A stretch of DNA of 64,000 nucleotides from Ruegeria marisrubri (GTDB taxonomy: Bacteria > Pseudomonadota > Alphaproteobacteria > Rhodobacterales > Rhodobacteraceae). The notes beneath the pieces are model-generated. The model ran no database searches and had not been told where the DNA came from. It worked only from the letters and a program-made list of their open reading frames with translations. The stretch covers positions 1-64,000 of the forward strand of contig NZ_LQBQ01000037.1 of NCBI RefSeq assembly GCF_001507595.1. Reading direction: 5' to 3'. Below, one piece after another: positions 17,617 to 26,315 of this stretch (its first letter is position 1; every line of letters starts with the position of its first letter). The position numbers and the translations under genes are program-made.

Positions 17617-18447
17617 TTGACCGGATTTGAGACCGCGGAGATGGACCGCCGCATCACGTTCCACGACGATATTCAGACCATGGAAGCGGATTTCTCGGGC
17701 TTTCATTTCGACAACGCGGAAACGGTCAACCGGTTCTACGACCGGCTGGAAGAACGCATTGCGCAGACCGGCGAAGAGCTTTGGTTCTTCCTGGTGAACC
17801 TCTACGGCACGCGCATCGACCCCGAGGCCTGGCTGGCCTATTCCCGCCGGGGAAAGGCGCTGAACCTGACGCACTCGATGGGATCTGTCCGGTTCGATCC
17901 CTCGGAGGAGACGCGGGCGCAGATCGAACGCGCGGCGAATACCGAGGCCTTCGATCCCAACCTGTTCGCGACGCGGGAAGACGCCCTTGCGCGCATCGCG
18001 CAGCTGCCCACCAAGCGCCGCAAGCGCATCCAGCACGACCCGAACTACACCGCGGCGGAGTTCGCGCGGCGCCTCGGCTTTGACGGCGAGGCCGGGATCA
18101 TGGAGGTGGACTTCTCTCATTTTGTCTTTCATCACTCGCGCGACGTGAACGATTTCTATGACTACGTCGAAGAACGCATCCGCGAGACCGGCCGAAAGTG
18201 GTATTTTCTGGTCAATCTCAACGGCTGCGAGATCCTGCCGGCGGCGTGGGTGCAATATGCCCGGCGCGGCAAGCGGCTGAACCAGGCGGCGTCGCTGGGC
18301 TCGGTCCGCTATGCGGCCGGTTCGGAAACCGAGGCCGACATCCGGATGCGGGCCGAGTCGCAGGGGTTCCGCCCCAATATCCGGAACACGCGCCAAGAGG
18401 CGCTGGACCGGATTTCCGAGATGAAAGCGGAAGCCCAACACGCCTGA
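17617..18447 (+). CDS. Uncharacterised protein with two tandem copies of a ~115-residue domain
   Basis: 276 residues. It has no signal peptide, membrane segment or named domain that I recognise. The sequence is an internal duplication. Copy 1 (about 25-135) reads MEADFSGFHF ... FYDRLEERIAQTGEELWFF ... LVNLYGTRIDPEAW ... YSRRGKALN ... LGSVRF-like. Copy 2 (about 160-268) reads MEVDFSHFVF ... FYDYVEERIRETGRKWYF ... LVNLNGCEILPAAW ... YARRGKRLN ... LGSVRY. Both end in a short helix of the form TREDALARI / TRQEALDRI. A TTG at 17617 has AAGGA 7 bases ahead and is the best start. It is divergent from the PaaK-like gene. The function is unknown; a STAS/SpoIIAA-like small-molecule-binding fold is only a guess. 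Confidence 0.8.
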   Translation: MTGFETAEMDRRITFHDDIQTMEADFSGFHFDNAETVNRFYDRLEERIAQTGEELWFFLVNLYGTRIDPEAWLAYSRRGKALNLTHSMGSVRFDPSEETRAQIERAANTEAFDPNLFATREDALARIAQLPTKRRKRIQHDPNYTAAEFARRLGFDGEAGIMEVDFSHFVFHHSRDVNDFYDYVEERIRETGRKWYFLVNLNGCEILPAAWVQYARRGKRLNQAASLGSVRYAAGSETEADIRMRAESQGFRPNIRNTRQEALDRISEMKAEAQHA

Positions 18448-18451
18448 TGCC

Positions 18452-19291
18452 TCACAGCCACCTCTTGCGGCGGCGATAGGACCGCACGTCGCGGAAGCTC
18501 TTGCGGCCTTCTTCGGACATGCCGAGGTAGAATTCCTTGACGTCCGGGTTCTCGCGCAGTTCGGCGGCGGGGCCGTCCATCACCACGCGGCCCGATTCCA
18601 GGATGTAGCCATAGTGGGCAAAGCGCAGCGCCACGTTGGTGTTCTGCTCGGCCAGCAGGAAGGACACGCCTTCCTTCTCGTTGAGATCCTTCACGATGGT
18701 GAAGATTTCCTCGACCAGCTGCGGCGCAAGCCCCATCGAGGGCTCGTCCAGCAGGATCGTCTCGGGGCGGCTCATCAGCGCGCGGCCCATCGCGACCATC
18801 TGCTGTTCCCCGCCCGAGGTGTAGCCCGCCTGGCTCTTGCGGCGCTCTTTCAGGCGCGGGAAGTAGGTGTAGACCAGTTCCAGGTCCTGCTGGATGTTGG
18901 CGCTGCCGTCCTTGCGGGTATAGGCGCCGGTCAGCAGGTTTTCCTCGACCGTCAGGTGTTCGAAACAGTGGCGGCCTTCCATCACCTGGATCACGCCCTT
19001 CTGTACCAGCTCGGCCGGATCCCGTTCGTGGATGTCCTCGCCGCGATACTTGATCGTGCCCTTGGTGACCTCGCCACGCTCGGAATGGAGCAGGTTGGAC
19101 ACCGCTTTCAGCGTCGTCGTCTTGCCTGCGCCGTTGCCGCCCAGCAGCGCGGTGATGCCGCCCTTGGGAACGGTGAGGCTGACGCCCTTGAGCACGAGGA
19201 TCACGTGGTTGTAGATCACCTCGATATTGTTGACCTCAAGCAGGGTATCCGCCTGCACGTCGGTGGTTGTTGCCGCATCCAGCATCAGCAC
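18452..19291 (-). CDS. Liv-type ABC transporter, ATP-binding protein (LivF-like)
   Basis: One of the two ATPases of a branched-chain-amino-acid-type importer. Walker A is GGNGAGKTTT (about residue 53), the signature is YTSGGEQQMVAMGRALMSRP and Walker B is ILLDEPSMGLAP. The C-terminus is longer than in LivF, with a basic tail ending YRRRKRWL. 279 residues. It is the last gene of the cluster that starts with livG and the acyl-CoA synthetase, and is separated from the binding-protein gene by 77 bp. The substrate is probably not an amino acid, given the CoA-ligase neighbours. Confidence 0.92.
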   Translation of the reverse strand: MLMLDAATTTDVQADTLLEVNNIEVIYNHVILVLKGVSLTVPKGGITALLGGNGAGKTTTLKAVSNLLHSERGEVTKGTIKYRGEDIHERDPAELVQKGVIQVMEGRHCFEHLTVEENLLTGAYTRKDGSANIQQDLELVYTYFPRLKERRKSQAGYTSGGEQQMVAMGRALMSRPETILLDEPSMGLAPQLVEEIFTIVKDLNEKEGVSFLLAEQNTNVALRFAHYGYILESGRVVMDGPAAELRENPDVKEFYLGMSEEGRKSFRDVRSYRRRKRWL

Positions 19292-19368
19292 TTGTCCTCA
19301 TGCCTGCCCCGTTCGGGGCTTGTCCGGTTCGGGGCGGCAGTCAGCCGCCGCCCCGTGTTTTCAGCTGC

Positions 19369-20652
19369 TCAGTTGCAGCGCGGTTCGATGTTGTTCTCGG
19401 CGGCATAGGCGCCCGAGTCTTCCTCGATCAGCGCGCCGATCACTTCGCCATCGGTCGGTTTGAAGTCCGAGATCAGCGTCCAGGTCTTGCTGGCCGCATC
19501 CCACTGGGTCACACCGACCAGCGCGTCACCGCCGTGGTTTTCGCAGGTAACGGTGAAGATCGGGCCGAAGTTCGGCAGGCCCAGCTCGGCCATCTTCTCT
19601 TCGGTCATCTCCAGTGCTTCCATGCCGTCGCGCATGTCGGCGGCGGTGATGTCGGCCTTGCCCGAGATCTCCTGTGCCTTCTTGGCGGCTTCGGCTGCCA
19701 GCATCGCGGCATAGAGACCACGGTTGTAGAGCACGGTGCCGACCTGATCGCCCGCGCCGGCAGCCTTGCCCGCGTCGAGGACGTATTTCTTCAGGTCGTC
19801 ATACAGCGGATAGTCCGAACCCACGTTGTGGAAGGTCAGGGCCTTGTAGCCGTTGGCGCCGTCACCGGCGGGCAGCACGTCGTTTTCCGAGCCCGACCAC
19901 CAGATGCCGATGAAGTTTTCCATCGGGAAGCGGATGTTGGCGGCTTCCTGGATGGCGACCTGGTTCATGACGCCCCAGCCCCACATCAGCACGTAGTCCG
20001 GCTTGTCACGGCGGATCTGCAGCCACTGCGACTTCTGCTCCTGGCCCGGGTGATCGACCGGCAGGGTGATCAGCTCGTAGCCGTGCTTCTTGGAGAGTTC
20101 TTCCAGCGTGCGGATCGGTTCCTTGCCGTAGGCCGAGTTGTGATAGACCAGAGCGATCTTCTTGCCGCTCAGATCACCGCCATTCTCTTCCAGCAGGTAG
20201 TTGATCGCGCCGGACGCGCCGTCCCAGTAGTTCGCGGGATAGTTGAAGACGTGGCTGAACACCTTGCCGTTCTTGGCCGAGGTGCGGCCATAGCCCATGG
20301 TGTGCATCGGGATGCCGTCAGCGGTCACCTTGGGGATCAGCTGATAGGTGATGCCGGTCGACAGCGGCTGATAGACCAGCGCGCCTTCGCCCTTGGTCGA
20401 TTCATAGCATTCCACGCCCTTCTCGGTGTTGTAGCCGGTTTCGCACTCGATCACCTTGGCCGGAACGCCGCCGATACCGCCGTCACGCTCGTTCAGCAGG
20501 GTGAAATAGTCGGCATAGCCGTCGGCGAACGGAATGCCGCCCGCGGCATAGGGGCCGGTCCGGTAGCTCAGCGACGGGAACACCAGGTCGGCCATCGCCG
20601 GGCCTGCGGCCATCAGGGCGCTCAGCGCCACGGTTGCCAGTTTCATTTTCAT
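19369..20652 (-). CDS. Liv-type ABC transporter, periplasmic substrate-binding protein
   Basis: A periplasmic-binding-protein type I fold, 427 residues, larger than LivK (about 345-370). The Sec signal (LATVALSALMAAGPAMA) is followed by SLSYRTGPYAAGGIPFADGYADYF, which replaces the usual opening of amino-acid binders. Other clear parts are VYHNSAYGKEPI and KPDYVLMWGWGVMNQVAIQEA. GGAGG lies 9 bases before the ATG at 20652. It resembles binding proteins found beside acyl-CoA ligases, which carry hydrophobic or aromatic acids in some characterised cases. The ligand here is unknown. Confidence 0.92.
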   Translation of the reverse strand: MKMKLATVALSALMAAGPAMADLVFPSLSYRTGPYAAGGIPFADGYADYFTLLNERDGGIGGVPAKVIECETGYNTEKGVECYESTKGEGALVYQPLSTGITYQLIPKVTADGIPMHTMGYGRTSAKNGKVFSHVFNYPANYWDGASGAINYLLEENGGDLSGKKIALVYHNSAYGKEPIRTLEELSKKHGYELITLPVDHPGQEQKSQWLQIRRDKPDYVLMWGWGVMNQVAIQEAANIRFPMENFIGIWWSGSENDVLPAGDGANGYKALTFHNVGSDYPLYDDLKKYVLDAGKAAGAGDQVGTVLYNRGLYAAMLAAEAAKKAQEISGKADITAADMRDGMEALEMTEEKMAELGLPNFGPIFTVTCENHGGDALVGVTQWDAASKTWTLISDFKPTDGEVIGALIEEDSGAYAAENNIEPRCN

Positions 20653-20731
20653 CGGGTTTATCCTCCCTTGATTGGTCCGATGTAGTGGTGGGGCGGAATT
20701 GCTCACCCCTCTTGAATTCGGGCAAACCCCA

Positions 20732-21808
20732 TCAATAGGGGAAGGGCCAGAGCCGAAGCTTCTCCTTCGCCACGCGCCACAGCTGCGCCAGCCCGTGCGG
20801 CTCGAGGATCAGGAACATGATGATCAGCGCGCCGACGATCACCAGCTGCAGGTGCGCCACGATGTCGGTGGGCCAGCCCATCCAGTCGGCGCCGAACACC
20901 TTGAGCACCACCGGCAGCAGCACCAGGAAGGCCGCCCCGGCGAAAGAGCCGAAGATCGACCCCAGCCCGCCGATGATCACCATGAACAGCACCAGGAACG
21001 ATTTCTGGATGCCGAAGGCCTCGCCCACCTCGACCGCGCCGAGATAGAGGGCAAAGAACAGCGCGCCCGAGATGCCGATGAAGAACGAGCTGACGGCAAA
21101 GGCGCTCATCTTGGCCTTCAGCGGGTTCACCCCGATGATCTCGGCGGCGATGTCCATGTCGCGGATCGCCATCCAGGTGCGGCCCGTGGTGCCGCGGGTC
21201 AGGTTGCGGGCGATGATCGCGCTGGCGGTCAGGAAGATCAGGCAGAACAGGTAGGTGGCCCAGGCCGGCGCGTTGGGGCCGGTGATGATGATGCCGAACA
21301 CGTCACGCTCGGGCGCGTTGATCTGGCCCGAGGCCGAGTAGTTGTAGAACCACGGCACCCGGTTGAACAGCCACACCAGGAAGAACTGCGCCGCCAGCGT
21401 CGCCACCGCCAGGTAGAACCCCTTGATGCGCAGGCTGGGCAGGCCGAACAGAACCCCCACCAGCGCGGTGATGCCGCCGGCAAGGATGACGTGGATGAAC
21501 ATCGACACTTCGGGAAAGGCGGTCATCAGCTTGTAGCAGGCATAGGCGCCCACGGCCATGAAGCCCCCGGTGCCGAGGCTGACCTGCCCGCAATAGCCCA
21601 CCAGGATGTTCAGGCCGATCGCCGCGATGGCGTAGATCAAAAAGGGCAGCAGCAGCGCGTTGGCCCAATAGTCGTTGATGATGAAGGGGATGATGCCGAA
21701 GGCGACCACCAGGACCGCATAGTAGCGGTACCGGTCGAACTTGATCGGGAAGGTCTGGCTGTCGTCCCTGTAGGAGACCTTGAAGTCTCCGGCTTCACGA
21801 TAGAACAT
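20732..21808 (-). CDS. Liv-type ABC transporter permease (LivM-like)
   Basis: 358 residues with about nine hydrophobic helices. The LivM hallmarks are GYCGQVSLGTGGFMAVGAYACY and the cytoplasmic EAA-like segment (RGTTGRTWMAIRDMDIAAEI, then INPLKAKMSAFAVS-like), followed by GGLGSIFGSFAGAAFLVLLP. It starts 4 bp after the stop of the 85-residue membrane protein, so the two are coupled. Confidence 0.93.
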   Translation of the reverse strand: MFYREAGDFKVSYRDDSQTFPIKFDRYRYYAVLVVAFGIIPFIINDYWANALLLPFLIYAIAAIGLNILVGYCGQVSLGTGGFMAVGAYACYKLMTAFPEVSMFIHVILAGGITALVGVLFGLPSLRIKGFYLAVATLAAQFFLVWLFNRVPWFYNYSASGQINAPERDVFGIIITGPNAPAWATYLFCLIFLTASAIIARNLTRGTTGRTWMAIRDMDIAAEIIGVNPLKAKMSAFAVSSFFIGISGALFFALYLGAVEVGEAFGIQKSFLVLFMVIIGGLGSIFGSFAGAAFLVLLPVVLKVFGADWMGWPTDIVAHLQLVIVGALIIMFLILEPHGLAQLWRVAKEKLRLWPFPY

Positions 21809-21811
21809 GGT

Positions 21812-22069
21812 TCACTTTCCCCATTCTTCCTGCGCGCGGTTGCGGGTCGCGGCATCCAGTTGTTTCGACGTTTTTGCGTAGCCGCTGTCTTCGGCGGAAC
21901 GCACCAGTTTCATGTAGGCGCCGATGCCGGTCACGAGCCCGGCAAAGGCCAGAAGTGCGGCGATCACGAGCTGTCGGTCGCTCAATCCCTCGGCGGTCAG
22001 GGCAAGGTAGCCGAAGGCCCAGAACCCGGACCAGGCGACGACGTTGATGATGGCGATCAGCTTCTTCAT
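21812..22069 (-). CDS. Small two-helix membrane protein within the Liv-type operon
   Basis: 85 residues. Helix 1 is IIAINVVAWSGFWAFGYLAL-like (about 5-24), helix 2 is LVIAALLAFAGLVTGIGAYM (about 34-53), and a charged C-terminal tail (EDSGYAKTSKQLDAATRN) follows. It is not a standard subunit of Liv transporters. Its position between the two permease genes, 4 bp from livM, suggests an accessory or assembly role in the transporter. I do not recognise a named family. Confidence 0.8.
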   Translation of the reverse strand: MKKLIAIINVVAWSGFWAFGYLALTAEGLSDRQLVIAALLAFAGLVTGIGAYMKLVRSAEDSGYAKTSKQLDAATRNRAQEEWGK

Positions 22070-22085
22070 CCTGTCTTCTCTACCT

Positions 22086-22140
22086 CACGACACCGGCGAA
22101 GGTTCCGGGTGGGCGGGTGTCGTGGCGCCCTGGCGCCACG
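22086..22140 (-). promoter_or_regulatory. Two overlapping, mutually exclusive hairpins in the livH-small ORF gap
   Basis: CACGACACC (22086-22094) can pair with GGTGTCGTG (22116-22124). Alternatively CGTGGCGCC (22121-22129) pairs with GGCGCCACG (22132-22140). The two stems share bases 22121-22124, so only one can form at a time, which is an attenuator-like arrangement. No T run follows. They may adjust relative expression or mRNA stability within the operon. Confidence 0.4.
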
Positions 22141-22156
22141 CGGTCGCCCTGCCCGG

Positions 22157-23143
22157 TCACACCCTCTCGATGATCTTCTCTCCGAACAGGCCCTGCGGGC
22201 GGAACACCAGGAAGATCAGCGCCAGCACATAGGCGAACCAGTTCTCGGTCGCGCCGCCCACCAGCGGGCCGACGGCAAATTCAAACAGCTTCTCGCCCAC
22301 GCCGATGATCAGGCCGCCGACGATGGCGCCCGGGATCGAGGTGAAGCCGCCCAGCATCAGCACCGGCAGCGCCTTGAGCGCGATCAGCGACAGCGAGAAC
22401 TGCACGCCCGACTTGGTGCCCCACATGATGCCCGCGACCAGCGCCACGAAACCGGCGACCGACCACACCATGACCCAGATGAAGTTCAGCGAGATGCCGA
22501 CCGACAGCGCGGCCTGGTGATCGTCGGCCACGGCGCGCATGGCGCGGCCCTGCTTGGTGTATTGGCTGAAGGCCACCAGCGCCGCCACCAGAAGTGCCGC
22601 GATGATCGTCGCCACGATGTCCAGATTGTCGATGAAGAAACCGTAGCCGAAGATGTTGTAGGTGGTCTCGTCGATCCACAGGTTGATGCCCTGCGGCAGC
22701 CCGACGTCCAGCGTCTTGATCTCGGATCCCCACATCAGGTCGGCCACGCCTTCCAGGAAATAGGCCAGGCCGATGGTGGCCATGAACAGGATGATCGGCT
22801 CCTGTCCGACCAGGTGCCGCATGACGAAATGCTGCACCGCCCAGGCCAGCAGCACCATCACGCCCATCGTCAGGATGATCGCCAGCAGGGCTGGAATGTT
22901 CCATCCGAAATGCGTGATATGGCCGCCGAAAATCGCGTTGATCAGGTGCGCGAAGGGCACCTGTCCATTCATGATTCCGACCAGCGTCATGGCCGCGAAC
23001 AGGGCCATCACGCCCTGCGCGTAGTTGAAGATGCCGGACGCCTTGTAGATCAGCACGAACCCCAGAGCCACCAGCGCATAGAGCACCCCGGCCATCAGGC
23101 CGTTCAGGATGACCTCCATCGCGTAAATCAACTGATCAGGCAT
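22157..23143 (-). CDS. Liv-type ABC transporter permease (LivH-like)
   Basis: 328 residues with about eight to nine helices. LivH hallmarks are LNGLMAGVLYALVALGFVLIYKASGIFNYAQG at the N-terminus (long helix with the FN-AQG motif), the cytoplasmic loop YTKQGRAMRAVADDHQAAL, and GGFTSIPGAIVGGLIIGVGE near the C-terminus. It forms the heterodimeric channel with the LivM-like protein. Confidence 0.94.
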   Translation of the reverse strand: MPDQLIYAMEVILNGLMAGVLYALVALGFVLIYKASGIFNYAQGVMALFAAMTLVGIMNGQVPFAHLINAIFGGHITHFGWNIPALLAIILTMGVMVLLAWAVQHFVMRHLVGQEPIILFMATIGLAYFLEGVADLMWGSEIKTLDVGLPQGINLWIDETTYNIFGYGFFIDNLDIVATIIAALLVAALVAFSQYTKQGRAMRAVADDHQAALSVGISLNFIWVMVWSVAGFVALVAGIMWGTKSGVQFSLSLIALKALPVLMLGGFTSIPGAIVGGLIIGVGEKLFEFAVGPLVGGATENWFAYVLALIFLVFRPQGLFGEKIIERV

Positions 23144-23172
23144 GTTTGCCTCCCCTCGTGTCTGTCAGGCGG

Positions 23173-23991
23173 TCAGTCATGCGACACGCCCAGATAGGCG
23201 TCGATGACTTCCTTGTTGTTGCGCACCTCGTCGGGGGTGCCGTCGCCGATCTTCTTGCCGTAATCCATCACGACCACCCGGTCGCTCAGGTCCATCACCA
23301 CGCCCATGTCATGCTCGATCAGGGCGATCGTGGTGCCGAATTCGTCGTTCACGTCGAGGATGAAGCGGCACATGTCCTCCTTCTCTTCGACGTTCATGCC
23401 CGCCATCGGCTCGTCCAGCAGCAGGAGCTTGGGCTCGGCCGCCAGGGCGCGGGCCAGCTCGACGCGCTTTTTCAGGCCGTAGGGCAGACGCGACACCGGC
23501 GTCTTGCGGATGTGCTGGATCTCGAGAAAGTCGATGATCTTCTCGACCGCCTCGCGGTTCTCCGTCTCTTCCGCCTCGGCCTTGCCCATCCACAAGCCCT
23601 GCTGGAGGATGTTGGTCTTCATGAAGTTCAGACGGCCCGTCATCACGTTGTCCAGCACGCTCATGCCTTCGAACAGGGCGATGTTCTGGAAGGTGCGGGC
23701 GATGCCCTGGCGGGCCACCTCGTAGGGCTTCATCGGCGGGCGTTTCTTGCCGTGGAACCAGACCTCGCCCTCCTGCGGGACGTAGAAGCCCGAGATCACG
23801 TTCAGCATCGAGGACTTGCCGGCGCCGTTCGGGCCGATGATCGCGCGGATCTCGCCTTCGCGGATGTCGAACGAGATGTCCTTGATTGCCACCACGCCGC
23901 CGAAGCGCAGGGTGATGTTCTTCATTTCCATCACCACGCCGCCGATCTTGCGACCGTCCTCGGTGACGTATCCTTCGGATGCATCAAGCAT
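23173..23991 (-). CDS. Liv-type ABC transporter, ATP-binding protein (LivG-like)
   Basis: 272 residues. Walker A is GPNGAGKSSML, the signature region is SRLPYGLKKRVELARALAAEP (a LivG-type variant of LSGGQ) and Walker B is LLLLDEPMAGMNVEEKEDM. The C-terminus has GDGTPDEVRNNKEVIDAYLG, standard for LivG. It precedes livH by 29 bp in the same operon as the acyl-CoA synthetase. Confidence 0.93.
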   Translation of the reverse strand: MLDASEGYVTEDGRKIGGVVMEMKNITLRFGGVVAIKDISFDIREGEIRAIIGPNGAGKSSMLNVISGFYVPQEGEVWFHGKKRPPMKPYEVARQGIARTFQNIALFEGMSVLDNVMTGRLNFMKTNILQQGLWMGKAEAEETENREAVEKIIDFLEIQHIRKTPVSRLPYGLKKRVELARALAAEPKLLLLDEPMAGMNVEEKEDMCRFILDVNDEFGTTIALIEHDMGVVMDLSDRVVVMDYGKKIGDGTPDEVRNNKEVIDAYLGVSHD

Positions 23992-24084
23992 CGGCTACTC
24001 CCTTGTCTGTTCGGCAGGACCCCGGCTTGCGGGACGGTGGGCGGGGCGAGGCCCGCAGGGCGAGCGCCGCGCCTCCGGCCCGCC

Positions 24085-26058
24085 TCATTCCGCCGCTACC
24101 TTGTGCTGTGTCGCGGTCACCACGGGGGCGTCGACGATGGTCAGCGTCGCGCTGATCGAGCCCTTGCGCCCGTCCTCATAGGTGACCTCGGTCGTCGTCG
24201 TGACCGTCTCCGAGCCGTCATAGAGCGCCTCGATGATGTCGGCGTACTTGTCCTCGACGAACTTGCGGCGCACCTTGCGGGTGCGGGTGATCTCGCCGTC
24301 GTCGGCGTCCAGTTCCTTGTGCAGCACGACGAAGCGGTGCACCTGGCAGCCCGACAGCATCTCGTCGGCGGCGACCGACTTGTTCACCTCGGCCACGTGG
24401 TTCTTGATCGTCTCCAGAACCCGCGGGTGCCCCGCCAGTTCCTGGTACGAGGCATAGGCGATGTTGTTGCGCTCGGCCCAGTTGCCGACCGCGTTCAGGT
24501 CGATGTTGATGAAGGCGACGCAGTGGTCCTTGCCGTTGCCGAACAGCACCGCCTCGAGGATGTCGGGATAGAACTTGAGCTTGTTCTCGACATATTTCGG
24601 CGCAAACATCGAGCCATCGGCCATCTTGCCCACGTCCTTGGCGCGGTCGATGATCCGCAGATGCCCCGAGCTTTCCTCGATGAAGCCGGCATCGCCCGTG
24701 GCCACCCAGCCCTCGGGATCCTTGGTCGAGGCGGTGGATTCGGGGTTCTTGTAGTATTCGACGAACACGCCGGGCGAGCGGTAGTAGATCTCGCCGTTCT
24801 CGGCGATCTTCAGCTCGACATCGGGGGCCGGCACGCCCACCGTGTCGGCGCGCACCTCGCCATCGGGCTGGACGGTGATGAACACGGTGGCCTCGGTCTG
24901 GCCGTAGAGCTGTTTGAGGTTGATGCCCAGCGAGCGGTAGAACTCGAAGATCTCGGGGCCGATCGCCTCACCCGCCGTATAGCCGACGCGAATGCGGCTG
25001 TAGCCCAGCGTGTCCTTGAGCGGACCGTAGACCAGGATGTTGCCGAGGGCGTATTTCAGCCGGTCCATGAAGCCGACCGGCTTGCCGTCCAGGATGCGGC
25101 CGCCCACCTTCTTGGCGTGATCCATGAAATAGTTGAACATCCGCTGCTTGAGCGCGCTGGCGTCCTGCATGCGGATCATCACGTTGGTCAGCTGGGTTTC
25201 GAAGACCCGCGGCGGCGCGAAGAAATAGGTCGGGCCGATCTCGCGCAGGTCGGTCATCATCGTGTCGGCGCTTTCGGGGCAGTTCACGCAGAAGCCGCAC
25301 CAGTAGGCCTGACCGACCGAGAAGATGAAGTCGCCGACCCAGGCCATCGGCAGATAGGACAGGATGTCCTCGTTGCGGGTCAGGTGGTCGAACTCGGCCG
25401 AGTTCTTCGCGCTTTCGATCACGTTGCGGTTCGACAGCACCACGCCCTTGGGCTTGCCCGTGGTGCCCGAGGTGTAGAGCATCACGCAGGTGTCGTCATA
25501 GGTGATCTCGGAGATGCGGCGGTCCAGCTCGGCGTCAAAGCGGAAGTGACCGGCACGCCCCTCGGCCATGATGTCCTCGAGCGCGTTCATCTGGCTGTGG
25601 TCGTATTTCCGCATGCCGCGCTTGTCGGTGTAGAGGATGTGCTTGACCTGGTGCAGGTTCTCCTGGATCTCGATGACCTTGTCGACCTGTTCCTGGTCGC
25701 CGCAGACCACGTATTTCGCGCCGCAGTGCTCCAGAACATAAGCCATCTCTTCGGCGACCGAATCCTGATAGAGCGGAACCGGAACGGCGCCGACCATCTG
25801 CGCGGCCACCATCGACCAGTAATGCGCGGGCCGGTTGCGCCCGATCACCGCGATGTGGTCGCCCTTTTCCACGCCAAGTTCGAGAAAGCCCAGCGCCAGC
25901 GCGCGGATCTCGGCCGCGGCCTCGGCCCAGGTCCAGCACTGCCAGATCCCGAATTCCTTTTCCCGATAGGCGGGGGCATCCCCGAACTGTGTCGCGTTGC
26001 GGTGTAGCAGCGCCGGAAGGGAGTGCAACCCTTCGGCGCCCGACTGCGTCTGAGCCAA
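24085..26058 (-). CDS. Long-chain-type acyl-CoA synthetase (AMP-dependent synthetase/ligase)
   Basis: Converts a carboxylic acid, ATP and CoA into acyl-CoA. The P-loop is MLYTSGTTGKPKGVVLSNRN (about residue 205), followed by YLPMAWVGDFIF, the A5 region QLYGQTEATVF, and the A7-A8 region GWVATGDAGFIEESSGHLRI ... RAKDVGKMADGSMFAPKYVE. At 657 residues it has the length and inserts of FACL-type enzymes. A TTG at 26058 has GGAGGAG 7 bases ahead and is preferred to the in-frame ATG at 26076. It is the first gene of the Liv-type operon, so import and CoA activation are probably linked. Confidence 0.9.
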   Translation of the reverse strand: MAQTQSGAEGLHSLPALLHRNATQFGDAPAYREKEFGIWQCWTWAEAAAEIRALALGFLELGVEKGDHIAVIGRNRPAHYWSMVAAQMVGAVPVPLYQDSVAEEMAYVLEHCGAKYVVCGDQEQVDKVIEIQENLHQVKHILYTDKRGMRKYDHSQMNALEDIMAEGRAGHFRFDAELDRRISEITYDDTCVMLYTSGTTGKPKGVVLSNRNVIESAKNSAEFDHLTRNEDILSYLPMAWVGDFIFSVGQAYWCGFCVNCPESADTMMTDLREIGPTYFFAPPRVFETQLTNVMIRMQDASALKQRMFNYFMDHAKKVGGRILDGKPVGFMDRLKYALGNILVYGPLKDTLGYSRIRVGYTAGEAIGPEIFEFYRSLGINLKQLYGQTEATVFITVQPDGEVRADTVGVPAPDVELKIAENGEIYYRSPGVFVEYYKNPESTASTKDPEGWVATGDAGFIEESSGHLRIIDRAKDVGKMADGSMFAPKYVENKLKFYPDILEAVLFGNGKDHCVAFINIDLNAVGNWAERNNIAYASYQELAGHPRVLETIKNHVAEVNKSVAADEMLSGCQVHRFVVLHKELDADDGEITRTRKVRRKFVEDKYADIIEALYDGSETVTTTTEVTYEDGRKGSISATLTIVDAPVVTATQHKVAAE

Positions 26059-26179
26059 TGTCTTTCTCCTCCCCATCCCGGCCTCCTCCTGAAGCCGGAA
26101 GTGATCGCGAATGCGATTCTGCCCCGATTAGGGACGAGCAAATTGTTGGGCGTCAACTTTTTCCTGATGTTTTCCCAAA

Positions 26180-26196
26180 TGTTACGAATTGTAACA
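26180..26196. promoter_or_regulatory. Palindrome TGTTAC-N5-GTAACA, candidate operator
   Basis: A perfect 6-bp inverted repeat in the 257-bp gap between the divergent acyl-CoA synthetase and histidine kinase genes. It lies about 120 bp from each start. A perfect 8-bp hairpin CCGCCGAA-AC-TTCGGCGG follows at 26199-26216. The dyad is typical of a dimeric repressor or activator site. Confidence 0.45.
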
Positions 26197-26315
26197 GCCC
26201 GCCGAAACTTCGGCGGCGCCTGTCACATATCGGGTCGGCGGCGTTGGAAACGACGTGCAATGCCCCTACACTCCGCCGGTCTCGGGTGCTAGGCATGGGC
26301 CCGTGGAGGATGGAA

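Noticed and set aside
20672..26007. Two ~850-950 codon plus-strand frames over the Liv operon
   Set aside because: Antisense artefacts over intact transporter genes.
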